DNA from: Allorhizocola sp044869915
GTDB lineage: Bacteria > Actinomycetota > Actinomycetes > Mycobacteriales > Micromonosporaceae
DNA length: 10,727 nucleotides
Assembly (NCBI GenBank): GCA_044869915.1
Contig: JBIOYB010000110.1
Span: forward strand, 1 to 10,727
Direction: 5' to 3'
The first letter of the stretch is position 1. Every line of letters begins with the position of its first letter. Below the pieces are notes generated by a model, which was given only the letters and a program-made list of their open reading frames with translations, made no database searches and had not been told where the DNA came from. Below, piece by piece: positions 5,092-10,727 of this stretch. The translations under genes were made by a program, and so were the position numbers.

Positions 5092-6927
5092 ATGGCCGCA
5101 CCAGCGATCATCGCAGGGCTTGATCAGCCACCGACACAGCATCCTAAGTTGCTCGCCTGGATCCACCAGGTCGCCGAGTTGACCACACCCGAGCGGGTGG
5201 TCTGGTGCGACGGCTCCCAGGACGAATGGGAGCGTCTGACGGGGGAGCTCGTAGAGTCCGGCGCCCTGGTGCGACTAGACCCGGTGAAGCGGCCCAATTC
5301 CTTCTGGGCCCGCACGGATCCGTCCGATGTGGCGCGGGTCGAGGAGCGCACCTTCATCTGCTCGGCCGACGAGGCCGATGCCGGGCCCACCAACAACTGG
5401 ATGGCTCCGGCGCGGATGAAGCGGCTCATGACGGAGCTCTACCGGGGCTGCATGCGCGGCCGCACAATGTATGTGATCCCGTTCTGCATGGGCCCGCTCG
5501 ACGCGGAGCGCCCGATGTTCGGCGTCGAGATCACCGACAGCCCCTACGTCGTGACGAGCATGCGCATCATGACCCGCATAGGCACAAAGGTGTTGGAGCG
5601 CATGGGTTACGACGCCGAGTTCGTGCCCGCGCTGCACAGCGTCGGCGCGCCGCTGGAGCCGGGCGAGCAAGATGTCGCCTGGCCGTGCAGCGACACCAAA
5701 TACATCTCGCACTTCCCCGAGACCCGCGAGATCTGGTCCTACGGATCGGGCTACGGCGGCAACTCGTTGCTGGGCAAGAAGTGTTACTCGCTGCGCATCG
5801 CGAGCGTGATGGGCCGCGACGAGGGCTGGCTCGCCGAGCACATGCTGATCCTCAAACTCACGTCGCCGCAAGGAAAAGTCCACTACATCGCGGGTGCGTT
5901 CCCGAGCGCGTGCGGCAAGACCAACCTGGCGATGCTCGAGCCGACCATCCCGGGCTGGCGGGTCGAGACGCTCGGCGACGACATCGCGTGGATGCGCTTC
6001 GGCGACGACGGCCGCCTCTACGCGGTCAACCCGGAGGCGGGCTTGTTCGGGGTCGCACCCGGGACGGACTGGAAAACAAACCCCAACGCGATGCGGACAC
6101 TGGCCGCGGGCAACTCGGTGTTCACCAATGTCGCCCTCACCGACGACGGCGACATCTGGTGGGAGGGCATGGGTGAGCCGCCCGCGCACCTGACCGACTG
6201 GAAGGGTCGTGATTGGACACCCGGCTCCGGCGAGCTGTCCAGCCACCCCAATTCGCGCTTCTGCACGCCCATCGCGCAATGCCCGATCCTCGCGCCAGAA
6301 TACGAGGACCCCCGCGGCGTGCCGATCTCGGCGATCCTCTTCGGCGGGCGGCGCAAGACCACGGTCCCGCTGGTGAGCGAGGCGCGCGACTGGGTGCACG
6401 GCGTGTTCCAGGGCGCGACGCTGTCGAGCGAGACGACGGCCGCGGCCGTCGGCAAGGTCGGCGTCGTGCGCCGCGACCCGATGGCCATGCTGCCGTTCAT
6501 CGGCTACAACGCGGGCGACTACTTCCGGCACTGGATTGCCATGGGCAAAGGCGCCGATGGCAATGCCGACAAGCTCCCGAAAATCTTCTACGTCAACTGG
6601 TTCCGCCGCGGTGACGACGGCCGCTTCCTGTGGCCCGGCTTCGGCGAAAACTCGCGCGTGCTCAAATGGATCGTCGAGCGCCTCGAGGGCACGGGCAACG
6701 CCGTCGAGACCCCGGTCGGCTACGTGCCGACGCCGGCCGACCTGGATCTGTCCGGATTGGACACCCCGGCCGCCGACATCGCGGCCGCCCTCGCGGTCGA
6801 CGAGTCCGAGTGGCGCGCCGAGCTGCCGCAGATCAACGAGTGGTTCGACCGCTTCGGCGACCGCCTGCCGGGCGTGCTGTGGGCCGAGCTCGACGCCCTG
6901 AAGGCCCGCCTCGGGGTCAACGAATAG
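5092..6927 (+). CDS. pckG: Phosphoenolpyruvate carboxykinase (GTP), 611 aa
   Basis: Catalyses oxaloacetate + GTP to phosphoenolpyruvate + CO2 + GDP, the entry step of gluconeogenesis from TCA intermediates, in the cytoplasm. The protein is the usual length for bacterial GTP-type enzymes (about 600-620 residues) and looks intact. Visible motifs: the YGGNSLLGKK substrate/metal segment at 221-230 (metal-binding Lys), His250 in AEHML, the kinase-1a P-loop AFPSACGKTN at 269-278 with the family-specific active-site Cys274, the kinase-2 metal-binding GDDIAWMRF at 295-303, and FGGRRKTTVPLV at 417-428. The mobile lid GVFQGATLSSETTAA is at 437-451. The Cys in the P-loop and the Gly-Gly-Arg-Arg segment separate it from the ATP-dependent family. 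It is transcribed alone, divergently from the sigma fusion, with a CRP-like site and inverted repeats upstream and a strong hairpin 7 nt after the stop codon. Confidence 0.98.
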   Translation: MAAPAIIAGLDQPPTQHPKLLAWIHQVAELTTPERVVWCDGSQDEWERLTGELVESGALVRLDPVKRPNSFWARTDPSDVARVEERTFICSADEADAGPTNNWMAPARMKRLMTELYRGCMRGRTMYVIPFCMGPLDAERPMFGVEITDSPYVVTSMRIMTRIGTKVLERMGYDAEFVPALHSVGAPLEPGEQDVAWPCSDTKYISHFPETREIWSYGSGYGGNSLLGKKCYSLRIASVMGRDEGWLAEHMLILKLTSPQGKVHYIAGAFPSACGKTNLAMLEPTIPGWRVETLGDDIAWMRFGDDGRLYAVNPEAGLFGVAPGTDWKTNPNAMRTLAAGNSVFTNVALTDDGDIWWEGMGEPPAHLTDWKGRDWTPGSGELSSHPNSRFCTPIAQCPILAPEYEDPRGVPISAILFGGRRKTTVPLVSEARDWVHGVFQGATLSSETTAAAVGKVGVVRRDPMAMLPFIGYNAGDYFRHWIAMGKGADGNADKLPKIFYVNWFRRGDDGRFLWPGFGENSRVLKWIVERLEGTGNAVETPVGYVPTPADLDLSGLDTPAADIAAALAVDESEWRAELPQINEWFDRFGDRLPGVLWAELDALKARLGVNE

Positions 6928-6934
6928 TTGCCGT

Positions 6935-6962
6935 TGAGGGGCACCCGCGGGCGTGCCCCTCA
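6935..6962 (+). terminator. GC-rich stem-loop terminator after pckG
   Basis: A perfect 10-bp stem pairs TGAGGGGCAC (6935-6944) with GTGCCCCTCA (6953-6962) around an 8-nt loop, starting 7 nt after the pckG stop. There is no T-tract after it, as is common for actinobacterial hairpin terminators. Confidence 0.8.
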
Positions 6963-6979
6963 TCGTCATCTGTGCACGT

Positions 6980-7269
6980 GTGGCAGTCTTCGCCGCCGTC
7001 TCGGAGATCGCCACGCACCAGCAGCAGGCCCGGTGGGCTCGTGGTCACCCGCCCCGAAAGCGGTAACCCAGCGGGGATTCCTGATCGGAAGCGGCAGGAA
7101 GAAGCGCCCAAACGTGATGCTCCAGTACACGGACATCCACCCGTGGCTGCCGGCCGACGCGATCCACTGATACGTCGATCATCCCGCCGACCGTGTCGCC
7201 ATCGGCACACAAGCGGGGCTCGACACCCTCATGGCCAACCTGCGCGCGGCTACCGCCACAGCTGTGTGA
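6980..7269 (+). pseudogene. Probable remnant of a small decayed gene (unrecognised)
   Basis: The gap between pckG and maf carries coding-like sequence split over two frames. From a GTG at 6980 to TAA at 7064-7066, one frame reads naturally (AVFAAVSEIATHQQQARWA). The next frame continues from 7066 (TQRGFLIGSGRKKRPNVMLQ, then HPWLPADAIH), is interrupted by TGA at 7168-7170, and resumes as YVDHPADRVAIGTQAGLDTL to a final TGA at 7267-7269. By hand count about 31 of 34 codons in the segment before the internal stop end in G or C, matching real genes in this window. One frameshift near 7050-7066 and one Trp-to-stop change would account for the breaks. The end overlaps the 3' end of maf by 20 nt on the other strand. 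I do not recognise the family. It could also be chance open sequence. Confidence 0.35.
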
Positions 7270-7858
7270 TCTCGCGATCCATCTCGCGCAACAGCTTGCG
7301 CAGCAGCGGCAGCGACAGCCCGATCACATTGCCATGATCGCCCTCGATGCGCTCCACGAACGGCCCGCCCAGCCCGTCGATCGTGAACGCCCCGGCCACC
7401 CACAGCGGCTCGCCCGACGCCACATAGGCCTCGATCTCGGCATCGGTCAGGTCGGCGAAGTGCACGGTCGTCGAGCCCACGCCCTCGGCCTCCCGCCCGG
7501 ACTCCAGATCGACCAGGCAGTGCCCGGTGTGCAGCACTCCCGCCCGCCCGCGCATGGCGTGCCAGCGCTTCTCCGCGTCGTCGGGCCCGTCCGGCTTGCC
7601 GAGCACCTGCCCGTCAAACGCCAGCACCGAATCGCACCCCAGCACCAGCTTCACCGCGCCATCCCGCCGCAGCCGCTCGGCCACGGCATGCGCCTTCATC
7701 CTGGCGAGCACCGCGCACAGCGCCTCGGCCGACCCGGCCTCGACCGCCGACTCATCGACCCCCGACACCACGATCTCGGGGTCGATCCCGGCCGAGATCA
7801 GCAGCGTGCGGCGGGCAGGACTGGCTGAGGCGAGGACGAGCCTGGGTTTAGTTGGCAC
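7250..7858 (-). CDS. maf: Maf family nucleotide pyrophosphatase, 202 aa
   Basis: Maf proteins hydrolyse certain nucleoside triphosphates (dTTP, UTP, modified or methylated nucleotides) to monophosphate and pyrophosphate, acting as house-cleaning enzymes, with an older link to septum inhibition. The N-terminal LASASPARRTLL (9-20) is the family signature. It is followed by DES at 35-37, the GCDSVLAFDGQVLGKP segment at 74-89 with the catalytic Asp76 and the conserved Lys-Pro, and the C-terminal AGAFTIDGLG (155-164) and GDHGNVIGLSLP (173-184). The length is typical. Which nucleotide is preferred cannot be settled from these motifs. The GTG at 7858 begins 11 nt before the end of the MFS gene, so the two open frames overlap; this suggests co-transcription and translational coupling. 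There is no other plausible start close to the LASASP motif. Confidence 0.95.
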   Translation of the reverse strand: MPTKPRLVLASASPARRTLLISAGIDPEIVVSGVDESAVEAGSAEALCAVLARMKAHAVAERLRRDGAVKLVLGCDSVLAFDGQVLGKPDGPDDAEKRWHAMRGRAGVLHTGHCLVDLESGREAEGVGSTTVHFADLTDAEIEAYVASGEPLWVAGAFTIDGLGGPFVERIEGDHGNVIGLSLPLLRKLLREMDREITQLWR

Positions 7859-9032
7859 CCCGCAAACTTAACTCTTGAGCATTCATCGATGCGTGCAGCC
7901 ACCACGCCAGCCCGGCCGCCGCCGCGATGAACACCGGCACCAGCAGCAACGCCCGGTGCGTGCCCACCTCGTCGGCCAGCAGCCCTAGCACGAACGGGCC
8001 CACCCCGAAGCTGAGGCCCATCCCATACGCCGCCACCCCAGCGGCCCGATCCTGCTGCCCCGGCGACACGCTCAGCGCCATCCCGATCGCCAGCGGATAG
8101 TGCATCCCGTTGCCCAGCCCCACAATCAACAGCCCGACAATCGCCGGCACCGCATCCACCGACACCCAGAACCCCGCGAAACCCACCAGGCTCACCGCCA
8201 GCGCCACGAAATACAGCGGGATCGGCCGCACCCTCAGGGCCAGCCGCGCCCCACCCGCACGCCCGATCAGCATCCCCAACAGGATCGCGGACACTGCCGC
8301 CGAGGCACCCGCGGGCGTCAGCGCCACCCGCTCCCGCAACACGATCGCGCACCACAGGGACAGCACGACCTCGACCGCCCCGGTCATCACCATCATCGTC
8401 CAGACCAGCCAATATGCCCGCCCCAGCGGCATCTTCCCCACGGGCGCAACGGAATCGCCGACCTGCGACGGCAGCGCGATCCGTCGCCGCCAAGCCACCA
8501 GCGCCACGATCGCGATCACTCCAATCAGGACACCGACGCCGGCGCGCCAACCCAGCCCGACACCCACTCCCAGCCCGATCATCAGCGGCGCGATCATCCC
8601 CGCCCCCACGGCCATCGCATTCGCCTCACTGATCGCCGCCGGACCCGCCGGCCCGTGCAACTGCGTCAGCGAGACCACTACCCCATTGATGACCATGCAG
8701 CCGAAGAACGCCACAACCAAGATCAAAATCATCGTCAGCGGGTACCACGAGGGAAGCGTCACGAACGCGCCCACTGCCACACCGATCCCACCCAGTGCCG
8801 CCCACATCAGCCTCGAACGCCCAAAACTGCGCGCCAGCAACGAAAACAGCGCCCCACCGAGCACCGCGCCCACCGCCAACGCCGTGCTGTGCAGGCTCGC
8901 CAGCGCATTGGACACGCCCTGCTCGTCTCGCAGCAGGGCCACCACCGGTCCGAGCCCGTACAGAAAATATGCGTACAGCGCCAGCTGCACATAGATCAGC
9001 CAGGTCACGGGGGAACGGGACAACCGGGGCAC
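7848..9032 (-). CDS. Major facilitator superfamily transporter, 12 TM, 394 aa
   Basis: Predicted secondary transporter (MFS, single-polypeptide exporter type) of the cytoplasmic membrane; the substrate is unknown. Twelve hydrophobic segments can be followed (approximately 10-34, 44-67, 75-93, 97-121, 132-159, 163-180, 205-231, 241-265, 270-291, 294-321, 329-354, 359-380), in two sets of six separated by the polar loop at 181-204. The loop between helices 2 and 3 (ARSFGRSRLMW) carries the reduced MFS signature. The frame stays open far upstream inside the UvrA-like gene, but that part is antisense shadow. The GTG at 9032 was chosen because it is the last start before helix 1, it gives normal MFS length, and TAGCGT lies 7 nt upstream. 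It sits 86 nt after the UvrA-like gene and overlaps maf by 11 nt. A drug or metabolite efflux role is inferred from size and neighbours only. Confidence 0.9.
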   Translation of the reverse strand: MPRLSRSPVTWLIYVQLALYAYFLYGLGPVVALLRDEQGVSNALASLHSTALAVGAVLGGALFSLLARSFGRSRLMWAALGGIGVAVGAFVTLPSWYPLTMILILVVAFFGCMVINGVVVSLTQLHGPAGPAAISEANAMAVGAGMIAPLMIGLGVGVGLGWRAGVGVLIGVIAIVALVAWRRRIALPSQVGDSVAPVGKMPLGRAYWLVWTMMVMTGAVEVVLSLWCAIVLRERVALTPAGASAAVSAILLGMLIGRAGGARLALRVRPIPLYFVALAVSLVGFAGFWVSVDAVPAIVGLLIVGLGNGMHYPLAIGMALSVSPGQQDRAAGVAAYGMGLSFGVGPFVLGLLADEVGTHRALLLVPVFIAAAAGLAWWLHASMNAQELSLRGAN

Positions 9033-9039
9033 TGCTTTT

Positions 9040-9045
9040 ACGCTA
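9040..9045 (-). promoter_or_regulatory. Candidate -10 hexamer (leaderless) for the MFS gene
   Basis: TAGCGT (9045 to 9040, minus strand) lies 7 nt before the GTG at 9032. A weak CGGACG (9068 to 9063) sits 17 nt further upstream as a possible -35. There is no Shine-Dalgarno for this start. Confidence 0.4.
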
Positions 9046-9097
9046 CGCGCACCGCTTCCCACCGTCCGGAAACTGAGACGAACGTTACCCGAGCGCT

Positions 9098-9112
9098 TGT
9101 CTACACCAGACA
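9098..9112. promoter_or_regulatory. Operator-like palindrome upstream of the MFS gene
   Basis: TGTCT-ACACC-AGACA is a perfect 5+5 inverted repeat with a 5-nt centre, located between the UvrA-like stop and the MFS gene, about 70 nt before the MFS start. The form resembles TetR-family operators that often control MFS exporters. No regulator gene lies in the window to pair with it. Confidence 0.3.
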
Positions 9113-9118
9113 GACGCC

Positions 9119-10727
<1,609 letters not shown>

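Noticed and set aside
5275..7014. 579-aa open frame on the minus strand opposite pckG
   Set aside because: It lies entirely antisense to an intact, unmistakable pckG, is Arg/Ala/His-rich and shows no domain; such frames are normal in GC-rich genes.

Overview
This is a high-GC chromosomal window with strong G/C preference at third codon positions and frequent GTG starts, as in an actinobacterium. The gene set (birA beside a bacterial-PH membrane protein and GtrA proteins, a GTP-type PEP carboxykinase, maf, and a short UvrA-like ABC ATPase) fits a filamentous order such as Streptosporangiales, but that placement is from memory and tentative. No rRNA, tRNA, CRISPR array, insertion sequence or prophage gene was seen. 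The two outermost genes are cut by the window edges.

Left part (1-2372): the 3' end of birA (biotin protein ligase) is followed after 19 nt by a two-TM bacterial PH-domain protein, both on the plus strand. Converging on them from the minus strand are two separate GtrA-family four-TM membrane proteins. Middle (2372-4861, minus): an 829-residue protein joins an ECF-type sigma factor, an anti-sigma-like zinc finger, membrane segment(s), a proline-rich linker and a roughly 415-residue predicted extracytoplasmic region. Its TGA overlaps the ATG of the second GtrA gene (TGATG), so the sigma fusion and this GtrA look translationally coupled. This is the most unusual module in the window.

A 230-nt divergent intergenic region (4862-5091) separates the sigma fusion from pckG (GTP-dependent PEP carboxykinase, gluconeogenesis). 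It holds a CRP/FNR-family-like palindrome, a candidate promoter, two mutually exclusive inverted repeats and a good ribosome binding site. A strong GC-rich hairpin follows pckG and is the likely terminator. The rest of the 322-nt gap before maf carries coding-like sequence broken by a frameshift and an in-frame stop, which looks like a decayed small gene.

Right part (7250-10727, all minus): a UvrA-like ABC ATPase (N-terminus off the window), an 86-nt gap with a TetR-operator-like palindrome, a 12-TM MFS transporter, and maf (nucleotide pyrophosphatase), whose GTG start lies inside the 3' end of the MFS gene. The UvrA-like/MFS pairing could be a drug tolerance or export arrangement, but this is inferred only from gene order. 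Several genes have a TANNNT hexamer 6-8 nt before the start codon, which suggests leaderless transcripts.
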